A program made the position numbers and the translations under genes. The notes beneath the pieces were generated by a model that was given only the letters and a program-made list of their open reading frames with translations, made no database searches and was not told where the DNA came from. DNA of 64,000 nt from Nonomuraea jabiensis (GTDB taxonomy: Bacteria > Actinomycetota > Actinomycetes > Streptosporangiales > Streptosporangiaceae), in the NCBI RefSeq assembly GCF_014204795.1, contig NZ_JACHMB010000001.1:4030001-4094000 (forward strand). The letters are read 5' to 3'. This document shows positions 30,919 through 40,576 of this stretch, piece by piece; the stretch's first letter is position 1; every line of letters starts with the position of its first letter.

Positions 30919-32183
30919 CCGCCGAGCCGTCTGCTACGCCGCCCGAGCCGTCTTCTGTGACCGCTGAGCTGCGTGACCTGGCGATCTTCCGTGCCGACCT
31001 GCACGCCCACCCCGAGCTGTCCTGGCAGGAGGCCAGGACGGCCGATCGCCTGGCGGGGCGGCTGGCGGCGGCCGGGTACGAGGTCACGACCGGGGTGGGC
31101 GGCCATGGCGTGGTCGGGAGGCTGTGCCGCGGCGACGGGGTCACGGTCATGCTCAGAGCCGAGCTGGACGCGCTCCCCGTCAAGGAGGAGACCGGCCTGT
31201 CATACGCCAGCACCGCCACCGCGACGACCCCCGACGGCAGGACGGTGCCGGTCTCCCACGCCTGCGGCCACGACCTCCACCTCGCCTGCCTGGCCGGCGC
31301 CGCCCGGCGGCTGGCCGCCTGCGACGACTGGCGGGGCACGGTGCTCGTGGTCGGCCAGCCCGCCGAGGAGACGCTGGAGGGTGCCGCCGCGATGCTCGCC
31401 GACGGCCTGTACGAGCGGTTCGGCGTCCCGGACGTGGCGCTGGCCCAGCACGTCTCGCCGTTCCCCGCGGGCCTGATCGCCTACCCGCAGCCGCCCACCG
31501 CGGCCGGCGCCGAACTCCGCGTCGTCGTCACGGGGGACGGCGGCCACGCCGGGGACATCGGCTGGGCCGGTCAGGTCGGGCAAGCCGGAGACGTTGGCCG
31601 GGACGTGGGGCGCAATCCGGTCGTGGCCGTCGCCGCGCTCGTCCACCGGCTCGATCAGACGGCGTTCGACCAGGCGGTCGTCACCGTGGGGACGTTGCAC
31701 GCGGGCGAGCGCCCCAACGTGATCCCCACCCTCGCCGAGGCGGGGATCACGGTCAGGGCCGCGACGGTGGAGGCGGTGACCCGGGCCGTCGCCCGCGTCG
31801 CCCGGCTGGCGGAGGAGACGGCGGGAGCCGGCGTCATCGTGGTCTCCAGGGTGCCGCCCGGCGTGAACGACCCCACCGCCACCGCCCTGGTCCGCCGGGC
31901 CCACGAGGCCGCGCTCGGCACGGTCGTCACCGCCCCCGGCGGCTCGGCCTGCGAGGACTTCCCCCTCTACGGGGTGCCCTCCGTCTACTGGTACGTGGGC
32001 GCCGCCCCACCCACCGGCCAGGTCGGACGCCCGCATACCGGGACTTTCCGCCCCGATCCCGTGCCCACGCTGAGGGCAGGGGTCACCGCCATGCAAACGG
32101 CCGCCCTGGCAGTCCTCGCGAACGCGTCACAGTCCGCCCCTCCATCCCGATATCATGGACCCGGAGCAGTAGCCGAGCACTGA
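30915..32183 (+). CDS. M20-family amidohydrolase/peptidase of the thiopeptide cluster
   Basis: 422 residues with M20D metallohydrolase hallmarks: RAELDALPVKEETGL, HACGHDLHLA, PAEETLEGAAAML (catalytic Glu pair), QHVSPFPAG, and late metal ligand HTGTF. Relatives cleave N-acyl amino acids, indole-acetyl conjugates or small peptides. It is last gene of the precursor operon, joined to tpdG by ATGA, and occupies the position of gene H in tpd/tbt clusters. Possible roles: trimming the C-terminus (Ser-Ala end), breaking down the ejected leader amide, or deactivating product. Sequence does not decide among these. Confidence 0.75.
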   Translation: MTAEPSATPPEPSSVTAELRDLAIFRADLHAHPELSWQEARTADRLAGRLAAAGYEVTTGVGGHGVVGRLCRGDGVTVMLRAELDALPVKEETGLSYASTATATTPDGRTVPVSHACGHDLHLACLAGAARRLAACDDWRGTVLVVGQPAEETLEGAAAMLADGLYERFGVPDVALAQHVSPFPAGLIAYPQPPTAAGAELRVVVTGDGGHAGDIGWAGQVGQAGDVGRDVGRNPVVAVAALVHRLDQTAFDQAVVTVGTLHAGERPNVIPTLAEAGITVRAATVEAVTRAVARVARLAEETAGAGVIVVSRVPPGVNDPTATALVRRAHEAALGTVVTAPGGSACEDFPLYGVPSVYWYVGAAPPTGQVGRPHTGTFRPDPVPTLRAGVTAMQTAALAVLANASQSAPPSRYHGPGAVAEH

Positions 32184-32492
32184 TGAAAACGGTCTCGGCG
32201 TCCTGGAGTGGCAAGGCTTGTCCGCTTTGCCGCGCCGCTTTGACGTGTCGCAGAGGCCTGGGTAGTCTTGAGCTTCGTGCCCGTCTCTAGCGGGCTCTCG
32301 ACCGTGCGCTCATTACGGGCGCGGGACGGCTTCCTGGCTCGTAAACCTCGCGGGACGTCTGCGTGAACAGCGCGACACGCCCGAGCGCGGGGGCACCGGG
32401 ACAAGGAAAATCAGCAGGTCATGACACCGGCAGTACCTGCGAAATGCATCACAACTGACGAAACACCGGCCAAGGCACGAAACGGAGTGGCA
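32184..32492 (+). promoter_or_regulatory. str-operon upstream region and promoter
   Basis: Promoter: TTGACG (32240-32245), 17 bases, TAGTCT (32263-32268), giving an mRNA leader of about 215 bases before rpsL. A small stem GCCCG/CGGGC lies within it near 32279-32295. I see no terminator separating the thiopeptide operon (stop 32183) from this region, so read-through into rpsL is possible. An in-frame ATG at 32421 is not used as the rpsL start. Confidence 0.65.
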
Positions 32493-32867
32493 GTGCCCAC
32501 TATTCAGCAGTTGGTCCGCAAGGGCCGGCAGGACAAGGTCTCGAAGACCAAGACTCCTGCCCTCAAGGGGAGTCCGCAGCGGCGCGGCGTGTGCCAGCGC
32601 GTGTACACCACGACCCCGAAGAAGCCCAACTCGGCACTGCGCAAGGTGGCCCGCGTTCGACTCACGAACGGCATCGAGGTCACGGCCTACATCCCGGGTG
32701 TGGGTCACAACCTGCAGGAGCACTCCATCGTGCTCGTGCGTGGCGGTCGTGTGAAGGACCTGCCCGGTGTTCGCTACAAGATCATCCGCGGTTCGCTCGA
32801 CACCCAGGGTGTCCGCAACCGCAAGCAGGCCCGCAGCCGCTACGGCGCGAAGAAGGAGAAGAGCTAA
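32493..32867 (+). CDS. rpsL: Ribosomal protein uS12
   Basis: 124 residues, starting GTG 32493 (MPTIQQLVRKGRQDKV) after GGAG. It is part of the decoding centre. Positions that mutate to streptomycin resistance are wild type: Lys43 in TPKKPNSAL and Lys88 in GGRVKDLPG. First gene of the str operon. An upstream ATG (32421) would add 24 residues not found in the family. Confidence 0.98.
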   Translation: MPTIQQLVRKGRQDKVSKTKTPALKGSPQRRGVCQRVYTTTPKKPNSALRKVARVRLTNGIEVTAYIPGVGHNLQEHSIVLVRGGRVKDLPGVRYKIIRGSLDTQGVRNRKQARSRYGAKKEKS

Positions 32868-32869
32868 CA

Positions 32870-33340
32870 ATGCCTCGCAAGGGTTCTCCTGGCCGTCGTC
32901 AGCTCATGGCTGACCCGGTTTACAGCTCGCCCCTGGTGACCGCCCTGATCAACAAGGTGCTTCTCGACGGCAAGCGCTCCATCGCGCAGTCCATCGTGTA
33001 CGGCGCCCTCGAGGGCTGCAGGGAGAAGACCGGCAACGACCCGGTCGTCACCCTGAAGCGCGCGCTCGACAACGTCAAGCCGACCCTCGAGGTCCGCAGC
33101 CGCCGCGTCGGTGGCGCCACGTACCAGGTGCCGGTCGAGGTGCGCGCCGCGCGCAGCACCACCCTGGCCCTGCGCTGGCTGGTGCAGTACTCCCGCGCCC
33201 GCCGCGAGAAGACCATGACCGAGCGCCTCATGAACGAGCTCCTCGACGCCAGCAACGGCCTTGGGGCGAGTGTCAAGAAGCGCGAGGACACCCACAAGAT
33301 GGCCGAGTCCAACAAGGCCTTCGCCCACTACCGCTGGTAA
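32870..33340 (+). CDS. rpsG: Ribosomal protein uS7
   Basis: 156 residues, complete (MPRKGSPGRRQLMADPVYSSPLV to AFAHYRW). It nucleates assembly of the 30S head and in many bacteria represses the str operon. It lies 2 bases after rpsL, whose last codons (GAAGGAGAAGAG) supply its ribosome-binding site. Confidence 0.98.
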   Translation: MPRKGSPGRRQLMADPVYSSPLVTALINKVLLDGKRSIAQSIVYGALEGCREKTGNDPVVTLKRALDNVKPTLEVRSRRVGGATYQVPVEVRAARSTTLALRWLVQYSRARREKTMTERLMNELLDASNGLGASVKKREDTHKMAESNKAFAHYRW

Positions 33341-33379
33341 CCCCGGCGGGTTCGACGAGACGACGAGGACGCGAGAGAA

Positions 33380-35479
<2,100 letters not shown>

Positions 35480-35590
35480 GCATCCGGTCCCTGGCTGGGT
35501 GGCGAGAGTCACCCAGCCGCCAAGGGGTTCGGGAGCTCCCGGGCCCGAGTGTGTAGACGAAAGTCAGTCAGATTCTCAAGGAGAGAACCA

Positions 35591-36784
35591 GTGGGCAAGG
35601 CCAAGTTCGAGCGGACTAAGCCGCACATGAACATCGGCACCATTGGACACATCGACCACGGCAAGACCACGCTGACCGCGGCGATCACCAAGGTGCTTCA
35701 CGACCGTTTCCCCGAGCTGAACAAGGCGACCCCGTTCGACAAGATCGACAAGGCGCCCGAGGAGAAGGCTCGCGGCATTACGATCTCGATCGCGCACGTC
35801 GAGTACCAGACCGAGAAGCGTCACTACGCTCACGTTGACTGCCCCGGTCACGCCGACTACGTGAAGAACATGATCACCGGTGCTGCCCAGATGGACGGCG
35901 CCATCCTCGTGGTCGCCGCCACCGACGGCCCGATGCCGCAGACGAAGGAGCACGTCCTCCTGGCCCGCCAGGTCGGCGTCCCCTACATCGTCGTGGCCCT
36001 CAACAAGGCCGACATGGTCGACGACGAGGAGATCCTCGAGCTCGTCGAGCTGGAGGTCCGTGAGCTCCTGTCCGCTCAGGAGTTCCCCGGCGACGACCTG
36101 CCCGTCGTCCGCGTCTCCGCTCTCAAGGCTCTCGAGGGCGACCAGAAGTGGGCCGACAGCATCATCGAGCTGATGAACGCCGTCGACGAGAACGTGCCCG
36201 AGCCCCCGCGTGAGACGGACAAGCCGTTCCTCATGCCGGTCGAGGACGTCTTCTCGATCACCGGTCGCGGCACGGTCGTCACCGGCCGTATCGAGCGCGG
36301 TGTCGTCAAGATCAACGAGCAGGTCGACATCATCGGCATCAAGCCGGAGAAGACCACCACCACCGTCACCAGCATCGAGATGTTCAACAAGATGCTCGAC
36401 GAGGGTCACGCGGGCGACAACGCCGCCCTGCTGCTCCGTGGTATCAAGCGCGACGACGTCGAGCGCGGCCAGTGCATCATCAAGCCGGGCACGACCACCC
36501 CGCACACCGAGTTCAACGGCCAGGTCTACATCCTGTCCAAGGACGAGGGCGGCCGCCACACGCCGTTCTTCAACAACTACCGCCCGCAGTTCTACTTCCG
36601 TACGACTGACGTGACCGGTGTCGTGAACCTCCCCGAGGGCACGGAGATGGTCATGCCGGGCGACAACACCGAAATGCGCGTTGAGCTGATCCAGCCCATC
36701 GCCATGGAGGAAGGCCTCAAGTTCGCGATCCGTGAGGGTGGCCGCACCGTCGGCGCCGGTCGGGTCACGAAGATCATCAAGTAG
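35591..36784 (+). CDS. tuf: Elongation factor Tu with GE2270/thiomuracin-resistance substitutions
   Basis: 397 residues from GTG 35591. GTPase motifs: GHIDHGKTT, DCPGHADYVKNMI, NKADMVD. It carries aminoacyl-tRNA to the ribosome and is the target of GE2270 and thiomuracin antibiotics. In domain 2 the block VTSIEMFNKMLDEGHAGDNA aligns with E. coli [20 protein letters not shown]: Ser261 replaces Gly257, Asn266 replaces Arg262, Ala278 replaces Val274, and the following Ala279 replaces Gly275. G257S and G275A are the known E. coli changes giving GE2270 resistance, so this is very likely the producer's self-resistant allele. It is last gene of the str operon, 3.4 kb from the thiopeptide cluster. 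Another tuf copy may exist elsewhere. Confidence 0.97.
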   Translation: MGKAKFERTKPHMNIGTIGHIDHGKTTLTAAITKVLHDRFPELNKATPFDKIDKAPEEKARGITISIAHVEYQTEKRHYAHVDCPGHADYVKNMITGAAQMDGAILVVAATDGPMPQTKEHVLLARQVGVPYIVVALNKADMVDDEEILELVELEVRELLSAQEFPGDDLPVVRVSALKALEGDQKWADSIIELMNAVDENVPEPPRETDKPFLMPVEDVFSITGRGTVVTGRIERGVVKINEQVDIIGIKPEKTTTTVTSIEMFNKMLDEGHAGDNAALLLRGIKRDDVERGQCIIKPGTTTPHTEFNGQVYILSKDEGGRHTPFFNNYRPQFYFRTTDVTGVVNLPEGTEMVMPGDNTEMRVELIQPIAMEEGLKFAIREGGRTVGAGRVTKIIK

Positions 36785-36798
36785 CTAGACCGTCGGGG

Positions 36799-36832
36799 CG
36801 GCGGTCGGCCCCGGACTCGGAGCCGACCGCCG
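36799..36832 (+). terminator. Hairpin after tuf
   Basis: CGGCGGTCGGC pairs perfectly with GCCGACCGCCG (11 base pairs, 12-base loop). No T-run follows, but U-poor terminators are common in actinomycetes. Likely end of the str operon. Confidence 0.65.
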
Positions 36833-37042
36833 AACCATGTCAGGGACCTCATGTAGAGGCCGTGATCCAGCAGTCGCTTCGGCCGGACGGATATGACCGA
36901 AGTCACTGCCGGATCACGGAAGAAAAGGCAGATCGACTACGTCTGCCTCGTGGGGTTCCAGCAGGCTCGGACCTGCACCAATACAGCGGCAACAGGCCGC
37001 ACGATACTTTTTCAGACGACAGCGAAGGACACCGAGGCCACT

Positions 37043-37351
37043 ATGGCGGGACAGAAGATCCGCATCCGGCTTAAGGCCTATGACCACGAGGTCATCGACA
37101 GCTCGGCCAAGAAGATCGTCGAGACGGTGACGCGGACTGGCGCGAAGGTCGCGGGCCCGGTGCCGCTGCCGACCGAGAAGAACGTGTACTGCGTCATCCG
37201 CTCGCCGCACAAGTACAAGGACAGCCGCGAGCACTTCGAGATGCGCACGCACAAGCGGCTGATTGACATCATCGACCCGACCCCCAAGACGGTTGACTCG
37301 CTCATGCGGCTCGACCTCCCCGCGGGTGTCGACATTTCGATCAAGCTCTGA
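37043..37351 (+). CDS. rpsJ: Ribosomal protein uS10
   Basis: 102 residues from ATG 37043 (MAGQKIRIRLKAYDHEVID); the open frame extends to 36893 but the family start is clear. Component of the 30S head and, as NusE, of antitermination complexes. First gene of the S10 operon. The 258 bases separating it from tuf contain a possible -10 element GATACT at 37003 without a clear -35. Confidence 0.98.
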   Translation: MAGQKIRIRLKAYDHEVIDSSAKKIVETVTRTGAKVAGPVPLPTEKNVYCVIRSPHKYKDSREHFEMRTHKRLIDIIDPTPKTVDSLMRLDLPAGVDISIKL

Positions 37352-37365
37352 GGGAACGCACTGAC

Positions 37366-38019
37366 ATGGCTAAGACGATCAAGGGCGTCCTGGGCAAGAA
37401 GCTCGGCATGACCCAGGTCTTCGACGCGGACAACCGGCTCGTGCCGGTGACCGTGGTGGAGGCCGGTCCGTGCGTGGTGACCCGGGTCCGCACCGCTGAC
37501 AAGGACGGCTACTCCGCCATCCAGCTCGGCTTCGGGCAGGTCGACCCCCGGAAGGTCAACAAGCCGCTCGGCGACTACCTGCGTAAGCACGACATCACCC
37601 CGCGCCGTTACTTCGCGGAGATCCGCACCGACGACGCGAGCGACTACACCCTGGGCCAGGAGCTGCTGGCCGACACCTTCGAGGCCGGCCAGTTCGTCGA
37701 CGTGACGGGCAAGAGCAAGGGCAAGGGCTTCGCCGGTGTCATGAAGCGGCACGGCTTCGGTGGTCTGGGCGCGTCGCACGGTACGCAGCGCAAGCACCGC
37801 TCGCCGGGTTCCATCGGTGGCTGCGCCACCCCGGGCCGCGTTTTCAAGGGTCTGCGCATGGCTGGTCGGATGGGTAACGTCCGCACCACCGTGCAGAGCC
37901 TCAAGGTTCACTCCGTGGACGCCGAGAAGGGCATCATCCTGATCAAGGGTGCGATCCCCGGCGCCAACGGAAGCCTGGTCCTCGTTCGCACCTCTGCCAA
38001 GAAGGGGGCTGCCAAGTGA
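37366..38019 (+). CDS. rplC: Ribosomal protein uL3
   Basis: 217 residues, complete. The central loop HGFGGLGASHGTQRKHRSPGS reaches towards the peptidyl-transferase centre and is normal, so no linezolid/pleuromutilin-type change is evident. Its TGA overlaps the GTG of rplD. Confidence 0.98.
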   Translation: MAKTIKGVLGKKLGMTQVFDADNRLVPVTVVEAGPCVVTRVRTADKDGYSAIQLGFGQVDPRKVNKPLGDYLRKHDITPRRYFAEIRTDDASDYTLGQELLADTFEAGQFVDVTGKSKGKGFAGVMKRHGFGGLGASHGTQRKHRSPGSIGGCATPGRVFKGLRMAGRMGNVRTTVQSLKVHSVDAEKGIILIKGAIPGANGSLVLVRTSAKKGAAK

Positions 38020-38666
38020 GCACCACTATTGACGTCCTCGACGCCAGCGGCGCGAAGGCCGGCACCGTCGACCTGCCCGAGGACATCTTCGGCGCCAAGG
38101 TCAACGTGCCGCTGATCCACCAGGTGGTCGTGGCCCAGCTCGCCGCTCGCCGGCAGGGCACCCACAAGGCCAAGACCCGCGGTGAGGTCTCCGGCGGCGG
38201 CAAGAAGCCGTACCGCCAGAAGGGCACCGGCCGCGCCCGCCAGGGCTCGACCCGTGCGCCGCAGTTCACCGGCGGTGGCACCGTCCACGGCCCCGTGCCG
38301 CGCGACTACTCGCAGCGCACGCCCAAGAAGATGAAGGCCGCCGCCCTGCGTGGCGCCCTCTCCGACCGGGCCGGCGGCGGCCGCGTCCACGTGGTCAGCT
38401 CGCTGGTCTCGGGCGAGACGCCCAAGACCAAGGCAGCCCTCGAGGCGCTGCGCAAGATCACCCAGGCTCCGCGCGTGCTCGTCGTGGTCGACGAGGCCGA
38501 CGAGCTGACGTGGCTGAGCCTGCGTAACGCTCCCGAGGTCCACCTGCTGGACGCGGGGCAGCTCAACACGTACGACGTGCTCGTGGCGGACGACGTGGTC
38601 TTCACGCAGGAGGCGTACGACCAGGTCGTCGCCCGCCTGAGCGACAGCGGGAAGGAAGAGGCCTGA
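38016..38666 (+). CDS. rplD: Ribosomal protein uL4
   Basis: 216 residues from GTG 38016 (MSTTIDVLDASGAKAG). The extended loop GGGKKPYRQKGTGRARQGSTR lines the exit tunnel and keeps the usual residues at macrolide-resistance positions. In E. coli uL4 represses the S10 operon; the leader needed for that is not obvious here. Confidence 0.98.
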   Translation: MSTTIDVLDASGAKAGTVDLPEDIFGAKVNVPLIHQVVVAQLAARRQGTHKAKTRGEVSGGGKKPYRQKGTGRARQGSTRAPQFTGGGTVHGPVPRDYSQRTPKKMKAAALRGALSDRAGGGRVHVVSSLVSGETPKTKAALEALRKITQAPRVLVVVDEADELTWLSLRNAPEVHLLDAGQLNTYDVLVADDVVFTQEAYDQVVARLSDSGKEEA

Positions 38667-38968
38667 TGGAGAAGATCGCCGACCCGCGCGACGTCATCAT
38701 CAAGCCGGTCGTCTCTGAGAAGAGCTACGGCCTGATCGATGAGAACAACAAGTACACGTTCCTGGTGAAGAAGACCGCGAACAAGACCCAGGTCAAGATC
38801 GCTGTCGAGCAGATCTTCGGGGTCAAGGTCACCAGCGTGAACACGATCAACCGGCAGGGCAAGCGCAAGCGCACCCGTACCGGTTTCGGCAAGCGTCCCG
38901 ACACCAAGCGCGCGATCGTGAGCCTGGTCGAGGGCGATCGGATCGACATCTTCGGTCAGATCGGCTAG
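38666..38968 (+). CDS. rplW: Ribosomal protein uL23
   Basis: 100 residues (MEKIADPRDVIIKPVVSEKS). Located beside the exit tunnel, where trigger factor and SRP dock. Its ATG shares one base with the rplD stop codon, so translation is coupled. Confidence 0.98.
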   Translation: MEKIADPRDVIIKPVVSEKSYGLIDENNKYTFLVKKTANKTQVKIAVEQIFGVKVTSVNTINRQGKRKRTRTGFGKRPDTKRAIVSLVEGDRIDIFGQIG

Positions 38969-39071
38969 CAGCAGAAATGAGTGCGGGCCGCAGGGCCCGC
39001 GCGGGGTCGAGACCGTCGCGCTTCCGCGCGGCGGGCTCACCCATGTAACCGACGAAGGATGAACGAAAAAG

Positions 39072-39908
39072 ATGGGCATCCGTAAGTACAAGCCGACGAC
39101 CCCGGGTCGCCGCGGGTCGAGTGTCTCGGACTTCTCCGAGATCACCCGCAGCACGCCCGAGAAGTCGCTGCTTGCGCCCCTTCACAGCAAGGGCGGCCGT
39201 AACGTACACGGCCGGGTCACCGCCCGCCACCAGGGCGGCGGTCACAAGCGCGCCTACCGGATCATTGACTTCCGTAGGCATGACAAGGACGGCATTCCGG
39301 CCAAGGTCGCTCACATTGAGTACGACCCCAACCGCACCGCCAACATCGCTCTGCTCCACTACGCCGACGGCGAGAAGCGCTACATCATCGCGCCGACCGG
39401 CATCAAGCAGGGTGACCGTATCGAGAACGGCCCCGCTGCCGACATCAAGCCGGGCAACTGCCTGCCGCTGCGCAACATCCCGACCGGTACCTTCATCCAC
39501 GCGGTGGAGCTCCGTCCGGGCGGCGGCGCCAAGCTCGGCCGCTCCGCGGGCGCCCAGATCCAGCTGCTCGCCAAGGAAGGCCAGTACGCCACCCTGCGTA
39601 TGCCGTCCGGCGAAATGCGCATGGTCGACGTGCGCTGCCGGGCGACGGTGGGCCAGGTCGGCAACGCCGAGCAGGCCAACATCAACTGGGGCAAGGCCGG
39701 CCGTATGCGGTGGAAGGGCAAGCGCCCCACCGTCCGCGGTGTCGCGATGAACCCCGTCGACCACCCGCACGGTGGTGGTGAGGGCAAGACCTCCGGTGGT
39801 CGCCACCCGGTGAACCCGAAGGGCAAGCCCGAGGGCCGCACGCGCCAGGCCAACAAGTCCAGCGACCGGCTGATCATCCGTCGGCGGAGCAAGAGGAAGA
39901 AGCGGTAG
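39072..39908 (+). CDS. rplB: Ribosomal protein uL2
   Basis: 278 residues (MGIRKYKPTTPGRRGSSVSD to RRRSKRKKR). The conserved NPVDHPHGGGEGKTSGG loop with the His near the peptidyl-transferase centre is present. It is preceded by a 103-base spacer containing a GC hairpin (GCGGGCC/GGCCCGC, about 38983-39001), unusual inside this otherwise compact operon. Confidence 0.98.
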   Translation: MGIRKYKPTTPGRRGSSVSDFSEITRSTPEKSLLAPLHSKGGRNVHGRVTARHQGGGHKRAYRIIDFRRHDKDGIPAKVAHIEYDPNRTANIALLHYADGEKRYIIAPTGIKQGDRIENGPAADIKPGNCLPLRNIPTGTFIHAVELRPGGGAKLGRSAGAQIQLLAKEGQYATLRMPSGEMRMVDVRCRATVGQVGNAEQANINWGKAGRMRWKGKRPTVRGVAMNPVDHPHGGGEGKTSGGRHPVNPKGKPEGRTRQANKSSDRLIIRRRSKRKKR

Positions 39909-39919
39909 GAGCAGCCGAA

Positions 39920-40198
39920 ATGCCACGTAGCCTTAAGAAGGGTCCCTTCGTGGACGATCACCTTCAGAAGAAGGTAGACGTCCAGAACGAGAAGGGCACC
40001 AAGAACGTCATCAAGACGTGGTCGCGGCGCTCCATGATCGTTCCCGACATGCTCGGGCACACGATCGCCGTGCACGACGGCCGCAAGCACGTCCCGGTCT
40101 TCGTCACCGAGTCGATGATCGGCCACAAGCTTGGAGAGTTCGCCCCCACGCGGACCTTCCGCAGCCACGTCAAGGAAGACCGCCGCAGCCGGCGGTAA
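39920..40198 (+). CDS. rpsS: Ribosomal protein uS19
   Basis: 92 residues (MPRSLKKGPFVDDHLQKKVD to SRR). Forms a complex with uS13 in the 30S head and contacts the P-site tRNA. Eleven bases after rplB. Confidence 0.98.
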   Translation: MPRSLKKGPFVDDHLQKKVDVQNEKGTKNVIKTWSRRSMIVPDMLGHTIAVHDGRKHVPVFVTESMIGHKLGEFAPTRTFRSHVKEDRRSRR

Positions 40199-40222
40199 GC
40201 GTCCCGGAAGTAGGAGAAAGCG

Positions 40223-40576
40223 ATGGAAGCCAGGGCTCAGGCGCGGTTCGTCCGTGTCACGCCCCAGAAGGCCCGCCGCGTGGTGGACCTCATTCGCGGG
40301 CTGCCCGCTTCGGAGGCGCAGGCCGTGCTGCAGTTCGCTCCCCAGTCGGCGAGCGAGCCGATCTACAAGGTGCTCAGCAGCGCTATGGCGAACGCGGAGC
40401 ACAACTTCGACCTCGACCCGCAGACGCTCGTCGTCAGCCGGGCCTGGGTCGACGAGGGCCCGACGCTGAAGCGGTTCCGCCCGCGTGCCCAGGGTCGTGC
40501 CTATCGGATCAACAAGCGGACGAGCCACATCACCGTGATCGTGGAGTCCCGCGAGCCGAAGGGAAGGACCCGATAG
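40223..40576 (+). CDS. rplV: Ribosomal protein uL22
   Basis: 117 residues (MEARAQARFVRVTPQKARRV). The hairpin loop tip FRPRAQGRAYRINKRTSHI lines the exit tunnel and is intact. AGGAGAAAG precedes the ATG; the TAG overlaps the GTG of rpsC by one base. Confidence 0.98.
   Translation: MEARAQARFVRVTPQKARRVVDLIRGLPASEAQAVLQFAPQSASEPIYKVLSSAMANAEHNFDLDPQTLVVSRAWVDEGPTLKRFRPRAQGRAYRINKRTSHITVIVESREPKGRTR

Noticed and set aside
32421..32492. N-terminal extension of rpsL from ATG 32421
   Set aside because: uS12 proteins start MPTIQQLVRKG; GTG 32493 gives exactly this with a ribosome site just upstream.
36893..37042. 50-residue N-terminal extension of rpsJ
   Set aside because: uS10 begins MAGQKIRIRLKAYDH in actinobacteria; the upstream part is unrelated sequence after the tuf hairpin.
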